Assembly: GCA_902785945.1 (NCBI GenBank) | Contig: CADAAR010000036.1 | Span: 1 to 54,393, forward strand | DNA from: an uncultured Prevotellaceae bacterium | Lineage (GTDB): Bacteria; Bacteroidota; Bacteroidia; Bacteroidales; Bacteroidaceae | Reading direction: 5' to 3' | Length of the DNA: 54,393 nucleotides | Shown: positions 9,795 to 18,153 of the stretch, piece after piece | Layout: each line of letters begins with the position of its first letter | Position numbering within the stretch: position 1 is the stretch's first letter | Position numbers and translations under genes: made by a program | The notes under the pieces: generated by a model | Told to the model about the DNA's origin: nothing | What the model saw: only the letters and a program-made list of their open reading frames with translations | The model's database searches: none

Positions 9795-10367
9795 TCAGAT
9801 ATTATCGATGACTGCGCAGATATCGGCGAAGATGGTATCAAGAGCGCCAAGGCCATTGATGTGATGATGCAGGCCCTCCTGCTTATACCACTCGATAAGC
9901 GGCTGCGTCTGGGAGTGATACACCACGAGACGCTTTTTGATGGTCTCCTCATTATCATCGGCACGACCACTCTGCTGTCCACGGAGAATCAGACGCTTCA
10001 TCAGCTCATCCTCAGGCACATCGAGTTCAATCATCGCAGCCACACTGTCACCACGCTCGCTGAGCATCTGCTTCAGAGCCTCAGCCTGTGGGATGGTACG
10101 GGGGAAACCATCGAAGATCACACCCTTGTGCTCACGTCCAAAGGAATCGTAGACGGAAGCGAGAATACTCACCATCAGATCGTCAGGAATCAACTGACCA
10201 TTGTCGATATAGCCCTTGGCCGTTTTTCCCAGTTCCGTACCGTTCTTAATCTCACTGCGAAGCACGTCACCTGTAGAGATATGGTTCAGACCGTACTTCT
10301 CAATCATCTTATCACTCTGTGTGCCCTTGCCTGAGCCCGGTGCACCGAAAATCACTATATTCTTCAT
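9795..10367 (-). CDS. adk: Adenylate kinase
   Basis: It catalyses AMP + ATP to 2 ADP in the cytoplasm. The 190-aa protein has the P-loop GAPGSGKGTQ (8-17), STGDVLR for AMP binding, DGFPRT, and a short LID (RGQQSGRADD), which makes it a short-type enzyme without the zinc LID. A GTG lies three codons upstream, but ATG at 10367 gives the family start MKNIVIFG and is preferred. It lies 12 nt after the hpt stop, and that spacer is a short heptad-repeat tract (10368-10388). Confidence 0.95.
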   Translation of the reverse strand: MKNIVIFGAPGSGKGTQSDKMIEKYGLNHISTGDVLRSEIKNGTELGKTAKGYIDNGQLIPDDLMVSILASVYDSFGREHKGVIFDGFPRTIPQAEALKQMLSERGDSVAAMIELDVPEDELMKRLILRGQQSGRADDNEETIKKRLVVYHSQTQPLIEWYKQEGLHHHINGLGALDTIFADICAVIDNI

Positions 10368-10388
10368 ATTGTTCACTATTCACTCTAC
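10368..10388 (-). repeat. Short heptad-repeat tract between hpt and adk
   Basis: On the minus strand there are three 7-nt units: GTAGAGT, GAATAGT, GAACAAT. The hpt stop codon lies inside the tract and the adk ATG follows at once. Unit, phase and polarity match the longer arrays at 12520, 21640 and 36396, so it is probably a short member of the same family. Confidence 0.5.
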
Positions 10389-10916
10389 TATTGTATAGAT
10401 ATCCTTTAAGTAACGGCCAGCCTGATCGTAATCCAGACCATAGCCTAAGATAAAGTCATCGGGAATGCTGAAAGCCGCATAATCAATGTCTAACTGCTCC
10501 TCAAGCTTTGTGGGTTTGACAAACAAGGTGCAGATATGCAATGATGCAGGACGACGGGTACCCAATGACTCCATCATCTGCTTCATGGTACGACCTGTGT
10601 CAACAATATCCTCCACGATAATTACTGTACGACCCGTCAGGTCTTCATTCAGGCCAATCACCTCCTGAACCTTTCCTGTAGAAATGGTTCCCTGGTATGA
10701 AGCCAGTTTCACAAACGATACCTCACAAGGAATCGTCATCTCACGCATCAGATCGGCAGCGAAGATAAACGAGCCATTCAACACACCTAAGAAGAGTGGA
10801 TTCTTGCCCTCCATATCCTTGCTAATCTGGGCAGCCAACGCCTTAATTCGTGTTTTAATCTCTGCCTCCGAAATGGAGATCTTAAACTGTTTGTCTTTGA
10901 TTTTTATGACGTCCAT
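10380..10916 (-). CDS. hpt: Hypoxanthine phosphoribosyltransferase
   Basis: This 178-aa purine-salvage enzyme converts hypoxanthine or guanine plus PRPP to IMP or GMP. The PRPP loop VIIVEDIVDTGRTM is intact, and the flexible-loop region with SFVKLASYQG and the C-terminal purine-binding part ending DYDQAGRYLKDIYTI fit the family. It is the first gene of hpt-adk-obg, which puts purine salvage next to nucleotide interconversion. It is transcribed away from the NAD(P)HX repair gene. Confidence 0.94.
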   Translation of the reverse strand: MDVIKIKDKQFKISISEAEIKTRIKALAAQISKDMEGKNPLFLGVLNGSFIFAADLMREMTIPCEVSFVKLASYQGTISTGKVQEVIGLNEDLTGRTVIIVEDIVDTGRTMKQMMESLGTRRPASLHICTLFVKPTKLEEQLDIDYAAFSIPDDFILGYGLDYDQAGRYLKDIYTIVE

Positions 10917-10942
10917 AATGTACCAAAAGCTAAAATTTTCGG

Positions 10943-10950
10943 CAAAATTA
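10943..10950 (-). promoter_or_regulatory. Possible -7 box of hpt-adk-obg
   Basis: The minus strand reads TAATTTTG, fitting TAnnTTTG, 26 nt before the hpt ATG. No TTG stands at the expected distance upstream, so the call is tentative. Confidence 0.35.
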
Positions 10951-10968
10951 CAAAAAATCTGCTAAACT

Positions 10969-11001
10969 TTGCTATTCATTAGCATATTTTTCGTATTTTT
11001 G
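10969..11001 (+). promoter_or_regulatory. Promoter of the NAD(P)HX repair gene, probably leaderless
   Basis: TTG (10969-10971), 22 nt, then TATTTTTG (10994-11001) fits the Bacteroidales consensus with slightly long spacing. Only five nucleotides separate the box from the ATG at 11007, so transcription should start at or just before the start codon. Confidence 0.6.
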
Positions 11002-11006
11002 CAGCA

Positions 11007-12518
11007 ATGAAGATTTTCACAAGCGCTCAGATTCATGAGCTAGACAAGTATACGATGGAGCACGAGCCCATCAGTTCCATCGATTTGATGGAGCGTGCGG
11101 CTAAGGCGCTGACGGTTGCTGTGATGGCCGAATGGAGCACAGCCACCCCCATTGTCATCTTCGCCGGCCCAGGCAATAATGGTGGCGACGCTTTGGCGAT
11201 GGCCAGAATGCTTGTGGAACAGAGTTACAATGTGACGGCCTACCTGTTTAATATCTCCGGCCGTCTGTCGGAAGACTGTGCCGCCAACAAAGCCCGTCTC
11301 ATTGAGAAACGAGCCAAGGCCCTGATTGAGGTGAAAGAGGAATTCGAGCCTCCCCGCCTTGATGAGAACGCCCTCGTTATCGACGGTCTTTTCGGTTCCG
11401 GGCTGAACAAGCCTCTGGCTGGTGGCTTTGCTTCCCTGGCAAAATATATCAATGCTTCACCCTCGAAAGTTGTCAGCATCGACATCCCGTCAGGTCTGAT
11501 GACAGAAGATAACACCTACAATATCCGCGCGAATATTGTCCGTGCCGACCTGACACTGACTTTGCAGCAGAAGAAGCTATCGTTCCTCTTCCCGGAGAAC
11601 CAACAGTATATCGGACGTCTGAAGGTGCTGGACATCCGTCTCAGTCAGGAGGGTATGGAAAAGATTGAGGCAAACTATACGCTTGTCGAAGAAAACGACA
11701 TCCGTCCCTTACTCTTGAAACGCAATCCGTATGCCCACAAGGGCAATATGGGCAACGCTCTCATCATTGCAGGCTGTTATGGCATGGGAGGCGCCTCAGT
11801 GCTAGCCACCAAAGCTTGTCTGAGAGCAGGCGCAGGAAAGGTAACGGCTCATACACCCAAACAGAACAACCTAATCATGCAGGTGAGTGTGCCAGAGGCC
11901 ATCATCCAGCTCGACCGCGACGAGACCATTTTCTCTGAGGCCGTTGAGTCAGAAGACTACAATGCCATCGGCATCGGTCCTGGTCTGGGTACTAACGAGC
12001 AAACCGCTGTCGCCATGATATCGCAGATCAGGCGCAGCCAGTGTCCTGTGGTTGTCGATGCCGACGCCATCAATATCCTTGCCAACCATCGGGCATGGAT
12101 GCAACAGGTGCCTAAAGGTGTCATTCTCACCCCCCACCCCAAGGAACTGGAGCGGTTGGAAGGTCACAGCACCGACAGCTTCGAACAACTCACCAAGGCC
12201 CGTAACCTCGCTGAACGTATCCAGGCCTTTGTCATACTGAAAGGCCATCATTCAGCCCTTTGTCTGCCTGACGGACATGTCATCTTCAACTCCACAGGCA
12301 ATGCCGGTATGGCTACTGCCGGCAGTGGTGACGTTCTCACAGGCATCATCACAGGACTGCTGGCCAGAGGCTATAAGCAACAGGAGGCTTGTCTTATCGG
12401 CATGTATCTGCATGGACTGGCTGGTGACATAGCGGCTCGCGAGTTAGGCGAAGAGAGTCTGATTGCCAGTGACCTCATCCAATATCTGCCACAGGCCTTC
12501 AAAAAATTGAGAGACTGA
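11007..12518 (+). CDS. nnr: Bifunctional NAD(P)H-hydrate epimerase/dehydratase
   Basis: This 503-aa enzyme repairs hydrated NADH and NADPH. The N-terminal YjeF_N epimerase domain (about 1-215) contains GPGNNGGDALAMARML and the DGLFGSGL loop. The C-terminal ADP- or ATP-dependent dehydratase domain (about 230-500) contains HKGNMGNALIIAG, HPKELERL and the catalytic-Asp motif GSGDVLTGIITGLL. The start MKIFTSAQIHELD is typical of the family. The DUF4831 gene follows on the same strand without a terminator. Confidence 0.95.
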   Translation: MKIFTSAQIHELDKYTMEHEPISSIDLMERAAKALTVAVMAEWSTATPIVIFAGPGNNGGDALAMARMLVEQSYNVTAYLFNISGRLSEDCAANKARLIEKRAKALIEVKEEFEPPRLDENALVIDGLFGSGLNKPLAGGFASLAKYINASPSKVVSIDIPSGLMTEDNTYNIRANIVRADLTLTLQQKKLSFLFPENQQYIGRLKVLDIRLSQEGMEKIEANYTLVEENDIRPLLLKRNPYAHKGNMGNALIIAGCYGMGGASVLATKACLRAGAGKVTAHTPKQNNLIMQVSVPEAIIQLDRDETIFSEAVESEDYNAIGIGPGLGTNEQTAVAMISQIRRSQCPVVVDADAINILANHRAWMQQVPKGVILTPHPKELERLEGHSTDSFEQLTKARNLAERIQAFVILKGHHSALCLPDGHVIFNSTGNAGMATAGSGDVLTGIITGLLARGYKQQEACLIGMYLHGLAGDIAARELGEESLIASDLIQYLPQAFKKLRD

Positions 12519-12519
12519 G

Positions 12520-12663
12520 GAATAGTGAATAGTTAATAGTGAATAATGAATAGTAACAATAATAGAATTATGAAATTAATGAGTAAATGCGAAGTGAATA
12601 CGAAATTGATAGTAAGAATGGTAGCAATACTATTCACTATTCACTGCTCACTATTCACTTCTA
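12520..12663 (+). repeat. Inverted pair of heptad-repeat arrays (locus A)
   Basis: The left arm, 12520-12554, is five 7-nt units (GAATAGT with variants TAATAGT and GAATAAT). The right arm, 12629-12663, is five units of the reverse complement (ACTATTC, one ACTGCTC, a degenerate last unit). Each arm is 35 nt and the spacer 74 nt. The left arm starts 2 nt after the nnr stop and puts stop codons in every frame. The right arm lies in the signal-peptide codons of the DUF4831 gene. A transcript could fold into a long stem that encloses the start of that gene. Confidence 0.7.
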
Positions 12664-13676
12664 CCGCCCAGACCAGCACCAGCTCCTATCAGCCAGGTGT
12701 GACCCCTGAGGGTATGGTCTATTTCCTGCCAAAGACAGCCGTTCGTGTTGTTGTACAAGTAGAGAAGACCACCTATACCCCAGGAGAATTCTGTAAATAC
12801 GCCGATCGTTATCTGCGTCTGAAGGATGTATCCTCAGAATCGTCAGTCAGCTATCGTATGACCGACCTCCGCGTTGAGCCGGTGGCGATGGCAGATACCA
12901 CAAAGGGCTTCTCTGTGAAGTTCGACCCCAAGAGCGTTGCTGCTAACATCGCCCTTTCCGATGACGGTGTCTTACTGGCAATCAATGCCACGCCTAAACC
13001 CGCAGACGTTAAACCGGCATTCAGACCTGCTCCCAAGCCTGCAACAATGAATCCCCGTCAACTGATGAGTGAGGAGATTCTCGCAGCAGGCAGCACAGCG
13101 AAGATGGCCGAACTGACGGCACAGGATATCTATGAGATCCGCGAGAGCCGTAATCTGCTCATCCGAGGCCAGGCCGACAATATGCCCAAGGATGGTGAGC
13201 AGTTGAAACTGATGCTCAGTCAGCTGGAGATGCAGGACCGAGCCCTGAGCAGTCTCTTTTCAGGCCAGACCGTCAAGGATACGACAGAAAAGGTGATGAT
13301 TATCATGGCCGACAAGGAGATTGAGCGTGAACTGCTGTTCCGTTTCTCCAAGAAGTTAGGCATTGTGGACAAAGATGACCTCGCGGGCGAACCTTATTAT
13401 ATAAGAGTGGCTAATCTCCGCACCGTTCCGATGCCCGATGCTGACGACAAGAAGAAAAAGCAGGAGCCCGGCCTCTATATCAACGTGCCTGGCAAGATGA
13501 AGGTGACGCTTTACGATGCCGTTGAGCCCATCCATGTCGAGGAACTCCCAGCCGGACAGTTCGGCAATGTCGAGTTGCTGAGCGGCGCCCTCTTCAACAA
13601 ACGCTATGCCACACATATATGGATGAATCCTATCTCCGGTGCTGTAGACAGACTGGAGGCAGAACAGCCAAAGTAA
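12546..13676 (+). CDS. DUF4831 family exported protein
   Basis: This 376-aa protein of unknown function belongs to a family (DUF4831) found in Bacteroidetes. ATG 12546 lies inside the left heptad array; ATG 12570 (MKLMSKCEV) is an equally good start. A signal peptide runs to about residue 42 (STAQ). Its hydrophobic part, LFTIHCSLFTS, is encoded by the right repeat arm. The mature part has the family opening YQPGVTPEGMVYFLPKTAVRVVV and a basic KKKKQEPG stretch near residue 300. It follows nnr by 27 nt and shares its transcript, and it ends at the shared terminator at 13678-13709. Confidence 0.8.
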   Translation: MNSNNNRIMKLMSKCEVNTKLIVRMVAILFTIHCSLFTSTAQTSTSSYQPGVTPEGMVYFLPKTAVRVVVQVEKTTYTPGEFCKYADRYLRLKDVSSESSVSYRMTDLRVEPVAMADTTKGFSVKFDPKSVAANIALSDDGVLLAINATPKPADVKPAFRPAPKPATMNPRQLMSEEILAAGSTAKMAELTAQDIYEIRESRNLLIRGQADNMPKDGEQLKLMLSQLEMQDRALSSLFSGQTVKDTTEKVMIIMADKEIERELLFRFSKKLGIVDKDDLAGEPYYIRVANLRTVPMPDADDKKKKQEPGLYINVPGKMKVTLYDAVEPIHVEELPAGQFGNVELLSGALFNKRYATHIWMNPISGAVDRLEAEQPK

Positions 13677-13677
13677 T

Positions 13678-13709
13678 AAGTAAGGGCGCTCGATTGAGCG
13701 CCCTTACTT
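13678..13709. terminator. Bidirectional terminator between convergent genes
   Basis: A perfect 14-bp stem (13678-13691 with 13696-13709) has a GATT loop. It sits one base past the DUF4831 stop and 4 nt past the end of the convergent MBG gene. The stem ends in TTACTT on both sides, so the U-tracts are short. Confidence 0.75.
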
Positions 13710-13713
13710 GTTA

Positions 13714-16700
13714 TCATTTCACTATCACCTTCTGGCCTCGCAGAATGTAAATGCCCTTCTTCGTTGGGCGGTTAATCCTGTTACCTTGCAGGTCATACCA
13801 TCTGTCGGACTCCTCGAGGGCATCCATGTTGATGCGCTCGATGCCATCACCGACCGATGAAGAACGGGTGATAGAGTAAATCATCACATGGCCTTTCTGC
13901 TTCTTTGCCCTGTGGTTGGCATCCATACGAGCATTGCTAACCTTACCGCCATTATAGACATACACCCAAGTAGGTGAGCTGCACTCATAGAACACGCTGT
14001 CTTTCTCTCGATCAGTATGGTTGAATGCTATGGGTGACAAATTACCAATCTTCGCCATCATCTGATATTCCCCATCGGTCTTGGAATCGATAATGACATA
14101 ACCCTTTCCTGCGGAGACCTTAAAGGTGAGTCCGGTATATTCATCGGCATAGGCCTCAGTACCAGGTTCAAGTTGTCTGAAGATGATGTTATCAACATCT
14201 CTATTCGACATCGGATAATTCAGCACCACGCAATCATCCGTTTCGTCGTAACCGTCACTTTCCGATGGGTCACCAGTGATATCAAGGGTAAAAAGAATGT
14301 CATAAATGACAGTATTCTTAAGTTTCTTCTCTACTGGTTTACCATCAGCATCGGTAATGATGAAGTCTTCGTCTTTCCAGACAATTGTTACATCCTCATC
14401 AATCGGCTCAATGTCACGCTGCAGCACGGTGAGGATATAATAGTCGCTGGCACGATTATAGTTTTCATCGCCAGCAAACTCAGCATAGATATTTACCCTA
14501 CCAGGTGCAATCAGCGTCACCTCACCCGTCTGGGCATCTACAATGGCCACATCGTTATCTGAAGACCAATAAGAGAGCTTAAGGCCTTGAGGATCCAATG
14601 TTACGTAAGGCCGATTAAAGGGTTCGCCTATCTTTGCTGTAAATTCATAAAGATCGTACCTAACCGTTGCCTGAGCCTTCGAAATAGTCACAACGGCACT
14701 GCCTGTCACAGTGGTATAGCCAGTCTTCGTTACCTGATAATAGACGGTATAAGTACCGACATTGATATAAGTGGGCGAAGCACTTAGGTTATAGTTTCCA
14801 GCAGTCTCACCGTACTTCACGGTAGCGCCATCAGGAGCCGTCACAGTAATGCCATGTGCCTGACCATCGTAAGTGCCGGTATAGCCTGTTGCGATTACAT
14901 TCATGACATTCGTTCCGACAGTAATTGTATAACTTGCCGTCTTGGTGGCGTACGTATAGTTCGTACCGTCTGTCACTGTTGCAGTGATGGTGGCAGAGCC
15001 GCTACCTGCGATTGTCACTTCACCCGTTGTAGCATTAACAGAAGCGACTGATGCATTAGAGGTTGTTGAATACCTCACCGTACCATCACCTGTCAGGGTA
15101 AGGGGATTGGTGAAGGCGGCGTTGCCAAAGGTCTTGCTGATGCTGGTAGTTGCATAGCTGAGGCTGCCTGCGGCCTTCGAGATAGTAACAGTAATGCTTT
15201 GGGCTGCGACATCGTTGATATTGCCATCACCAACGACCCGATAATAGACGGTATAAGATCCTACGCCTGTCGAAGTGGGAACATTCGTGCCATAAGTCCG
15301 ATCATCAAGACTATATTGCAACGTACCCAATGTTGTAGAGCCTGCATTAACCAAAGCCTGAGCCGCACCATTATAGGTCAGTGACTTAGCAGTAGGAGCC
15401 GTCACAACAGGAGTCGCTTTAACGATGGTAAAGGTCTTAGATTTCGAACCCGTATAATTGCCCTTACCAGTGATGGTTATTGTAGGCGGAGCATTCGGCG
15501 TGGCAGGAACATTGACGTTATTGGTATAACTAAAGTCGAAGTCTGTACCCTTCACCAACTGCGTACCAGGTCCTCCTGTAGCAGGAATCCAAGTCACAGT
15601 AGGTTCTGGCGTAATAGCACTGCCTGTGTATGTCTGCTCAGAAATGGTGCCGAAGGTGGCATTTCCAAGACTCCTAGCCGTAATAGTGAATGTTGTCGAT
15701 GCAGAACCAGTATAATTACCCTTACCTTTGACTGTAACAGTTGCCGTACCAACATTAGTGGAATTTTCATATGTAACCTTGTAGTTGCTGGCATCAAGAG
15801 GTGGATCGTAGCCTCCTTTAGGACTTGGTAATGCAACAGAAACAGAGGGTTTCAGTTCTGAACCTGTATATTGCGCGGTTGTATAACCTAAAGTTACCTT
15901 AGCATCATTAATCGAACGGGCTGTAATGGAAAATGTCTTAGTAATAGGCCCTCCAGAAAGTTTCCCGTTGGCAGTGGCTGTCACTGTAACGGGATAATTA
16001 CCAACATTCTTAATATCATTGGCATGAGAAACGGTATAATCATAGTTCTTGTTAAAAGAATAAATTCCGCTCTTCACATCTACCCAAGGTGTATGCGTAC
16101 CACCATCATAAGTTATGCACGCAGGACTGATGGAAATCATATCCTCTGTCAGTGGCTTCTGCGTCACTGTCAGCGTGAATTCGCCCAAATCATAGCTCCC
16201 ATTTGAAGGATCATTCAGGATTGTAACACCACTACCTGTTGGAGTAGCCTGCTTAGCAAAGGTTGCAGAATACGTTTCTGTAACAACTTCCCAAATTGAA
16301 ATTTCACCTGTACTCGAATTTATCTTATTTGCAGATTGTGCTCCCCAATTGCTAGAATAGGTTACAGTCGCGCTAAACGGAAAAGCGGGAACAATGTTAG
16401 GTGCCTGATAGGTGGTTTGGAATGGTATACTTATGTTGGTATTACCAGCAAAACCAAAGTATATTGCCTCTGCACTGCCGACATCCGAACCCATCCACAA
16501 TGCCCGAACCGTCAGAGTCGCAGGCCTTTTATCCATCAAGATACCATTGCCTCCTTCAACATAGGTCGCATTCGATTCATTTCCTACTCCATCTTCATAA
16601 GTGATGGAGTATTTGATTTGATCTACATCACCTCCTGACCTGCTGATGAAAACATATATATTATTTGCACCACTCTGGTGAGTAATCGTAAGATCAACTT

Positions 16701-16779
16701 GGGCCTGCACCAACATTGGTATAGCAGACACGAAGAGAAACAATAATCTCAGATTCCGGGTAATAAATCGTATTCTCAT
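13714..16779 (-). CDS. Large MBG/Ig-like repeat surface protein
   Basis: This 1021-aa exported protein has a signal peptide (about 1-26, ending LVQAQ) and then a chain of Ig-like units. Several are MBG-type domains with the KGNYTGS or YTGTYDGQAH signature (about 215-290, 291-370, 371-450, 455-535, 630-700). Two Big-type units, containing VASVNATTGEVTI and VAIVDAQTGEVTL, lie at about 540-625 and 705-785. The last 25 residues (WYDLQGNRI ... KKGIYILRGQKVIVK) match a tail common on Prevotella surface proteins that resembles a short type IX sorting tail; that role is inference. No catalytic domain is visible, so adhesion or matrix binding is likely. It is a single-gene unit with its own promoter. 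Confidence 0.8.
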   Translation of the reverse strand: MRIRFITRNLRLLFLFVSAIPMLVQAQVDLTITHQSGANNIYVFISRSGGDVDQIKYSITYEDGVGNESNATYVEGGNGILMDKRPATLTVRALWMGSDVGSAEAIYFGFAGNTNISIPFQTTYQAPNIVPAFPFSATVTYSSNWGAQSANKINSSTGEISIWEVVTETYSATFAKQATPTGSGVTILNDPSNGSYDLGEFTLTVTQKPLTEDMISISPACITYDGGTHTPWVDVKSGIYSFNKNYDYTVSHANDIKNVGNYPVTVTATANGKLSGGPITKTFSITARSINDAKVTLGYTTAQYTGSELKPSVSVALPSPKGGYDPPLDASNYKVTYENSTNVGTATVTVKGKGNYTGSASTTFTITARSLGNATFGTISEQTYTGSAITPEPTVTWIPATGGPGTQLVKGTDFDFSYTNNVNVPATPNAPPTITITGKGNYTGSKSKTFTIVKATPVVTAPTAKSLTYNGAAQALVNAGSTTLGTLQYSLDDRTYGTNVPTSTGVGSYTVYYRVVGDGNINDVAAQSITVTISKAAGSLSYATTSISKTFGNAAFTNPLTLTGDGTVRYSTTSNASVASVNATTGEVTIAGSGSATITATVTDGTNYTYATKTASYTITVGTNVMNVIATGYTGTYDGQAHGITVTAPDGATVKYGETAGNYNLSASPTYINVGTYTVYYQVTKTGYTTVTGSAVVTISKAQATVRYDLYEFTAKIGEPFNRPYVTLDPQGLKLSYWSSDNDVAIVDAQTGEVTLIAPGRVNIYAEFAGDENYNRASDYYILTVLQRDIEPIDEDVTIVWKDEDFIITDADGKPVEKKLKNTVIYDILFTLDITGDPSESDGYDETDDCVVLNYPMSNRDVDNIIFRQLEPGTEAYADEYTGLTFKVSAGKGYVIIDSKTDGEYQMMAKIGNLSPIAFNHTDREKDSVFYECSSPTWVYVYNGGKVSNARMDANHRAKKQKGHVMIYSITRSSSVGDGIERINMDALEESDRWYDLQGNRINRPTKKGIYILRGQKVIVK

Positions 16780-16825
16780 AATGGTTATCGTTTATAATTC
16801 AACTGATATATTAGCTATTCGGTTG

Positions 16826-16833
16826 CAAAGATA
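16826..16833 (-). promoter_or_regulatory. Likely -7 box of the MBG protein gene
   Basis: The minus strand reads TATCTTTG about 46 nt before the ATG at 16779. No TTG is seen at 19-21 nt upstream, so only the -7 box is supported. Confidence 0.5.
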
Positions 16834-16900
16834 CAAAATAAATCCGAAAAACTTATTAGTTTTTCTATCTTTTATTTCTTCATGCGTATCAAACGCTGTT

Positions 16901-16960
16901 CAAACATGGCTTGTGTGGAGAAAGGTGGCAGCAAAAATAGAGAAACGCTGCCATTGTTTG
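16901..16960. other. Nested inverted repeats in the 16780-17013 gap
   Basis: CAAACATGGC (16901-16910) pairs with GCCATTGTTTG (16950-16960, one bulge). Inside it GGCAGC (16927-16932) pairs with GCTGCC (16947-16952). No U-tract follows in either direction. It lies 54 nt beyond the end of the partner-switching operon and might protect or end that transcript. Apart from this and the MBG promoter I see nothing in the gap. Confidence 0.35.
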
Positions 16961-17013
16961 ATAAAACAACAGCAACGTTTACTATTTTTATCTACCCTAT
17001 GGATAGATGAGGG

Positions 17014-17355
17014 TTATCCCTGCAAATTGTCGAACTTCTTCAGCAAGGCGTTGATGCGTTCCACACTATCGGGATCCTTGTCGTTCTGAGCAATCAGTTC
17101 AAGGTTATGACGGATGTCGGCCATCTTATCGAACAAGAGCAGAGCCTGCTCATAACCCTTACCGATACTGTCGAAATTCTTAGAGAGGGAGTCGTAGTCC
17201 TCAAGCAGGCGCTGCTGCTCGTTGACACGCTTCTCATAATCCTTCAGCAACTGCTGCTGATCCTCGGTCTGCTTTTTTGCAGCTTTCATCTGCAGGAACA
17301 GGCCAACTGCCAATGCTCCCACGATCACAGCTAATACGATAACGAGAATTTCCAT
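17014..17355 (-). CDS. Small membrane-anchored coiled-coil protein
   Basis: This 113-aa protein has one N-terminal membrane segment (about 3-23) and a charged helical region with heptad-like Gln/Leu spacing (about 28-113, for example QQQLLKDYEKRVNEQQRLLEDYDSL). I do not recognise a named family. It is the last gene of the partner-switching operon, 5 nt after the STAS gene, so it may be an output, scaffold or membrane anchor for that system. That role is inferred from position only. Confidence 0.7.
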   Translation of the reverse strand: MEILVIVLAVIVGALAVGLFLQMKAAKKQTEDQQQLLKDYEKRVNEQQRLLEDYDSLSKNFDSIGKGYEQALLLFDKMADIRHNLELIAQNDKDPDSVERINALLKKFDNLQG

Positions 17356-17360
17356 AATGT

Positions 17361-17672
17361 TTAATCTTTCTTCTGTTCAACCTTCATAAACTTCGTAAAG
17401 CCCGTCATGGCGAGCACCTTGTAGATTTCAGGGCTGACGTTGGTCATCTTGAACTGTCCGCGCTGCTGCATCACGGTACGCATGGTCTTCTGAATGATAC
17501 GCAGACCAGAGCTGGCCATGTAGGTCAGTTCTGAACAATCCATTTCCAGATCCACGCCACCATCCTTCAATGCTGGCTGAATGTCGGCCTCAAACTGATT
17601 TGCATTCATAGTGTCGATACGACTACCTGTCTTAATGATGGTCTTACCACCTTCTTTCAAAATCTGTGTCAT
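17361..17672 (-). CDS. STAS-domain anti-sigma factor antagonist
   Basis: This 103-aa single STAS domain is of the SpoIIAA/RsbV type. The phospho-switch motif MASSGLR is intact, with Ser55 as the likely phosphoacceptor by alignment with SpoIIAA Ser58. In such systems the unphosphorylated form binds the HATPase partner, and phosphorylation by that partner releases it. Both partners, kinase and PP2C phosphatase, are encoded just upstream on the same transcript. Confidence 0.9.
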   Translation of the reverse strand: MTQILKEGGKTIIKTGSRIDTMNANQFEADIQPALKDGGVDLEMDCSELTYMASSGLRIIQKTMRTVMQQRGQFKMTNVSPEIYKVLAMTGFTKFMKVEQKKD

Positions 17673-17716
17673 AATTTAAATTGTATTTAATTGTTTATAT
17701 TTATTTTTTCTTCTGA

Positions 17717-18136
17717 TTATTTGTCATCAGTAATGCCCTTTGTCATCGTCAACAAGTTCTTACCCTCCAGACGTTGATAGGTCACCTTATTCATGATGTT
17801 CTTTACGATAAAGATGCCCATACCGCCGAGTTCGCGCTCAGCGGGGTTAACACTCAAATCGTTGTCCTCCTTGGCAGTGGGATCGAACTCCTTGCCTTGA
17901 TCACTCAAGACAAAAGTCAACTCCTTGCCGTCGCTCTTAGCCAACAGTTCGATGTCGGCTTCCTCATCTTGCGGATATGCATAGAAAATGACATTGGTCA
18001 CCATCTCCTCCATCACGAGGTTCAGGTTCATCTGCAATTCCATGCTTAACCCAAGCTCTTCGCCGATTTCCTCAATGAACTGGGCAACCTTCTCCAGTTC
18101 ACTGACTTTGTTTTTAATACAAATCTCCTTTCTCAT
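17717..18136 (-). CDS. RsbW/SpoIIAB-like HATPase (anti-sigma kinase)
   Basis: This 139-aa GHKL-fold protein has an N box with EE (43-44) and Asn48 in VMEEMVTNVIFYA, a G1 box DQGKEFDP (79-86) and a G2 box GGMGIFIVKNIM (104-115), so ATP binding and Ser kinase activity look intact. It would phosphorylate the STAS protein encoded next and sequester a target. No sigma factor gene lies nearby, so the final target is unknown and may not be a sigma factor. Confidence 0.88.
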   Translation of the reverse strand: MRKEICIKNKVSELEKVAQFIEEIGEELGLSMELQMNLNLVMEEMVTNVIFYAYPQDEEADIELLAKSDGKELTFVLSDQGKEFDPTAKEDNDLSVNPAERELGGMGIFIVKNIMNKVTYQRLEGKNLLTMTKGITDDK

Positions 18137-18153
18137 AGACCTATAGTTTTTTG

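Noticed and set aside
12520-12663. The repeats as a CRISPR array
   Set aside because: Units are 7 nt, directly adjacent without spacers, and arranged as inverted arms; no cas genes are present.
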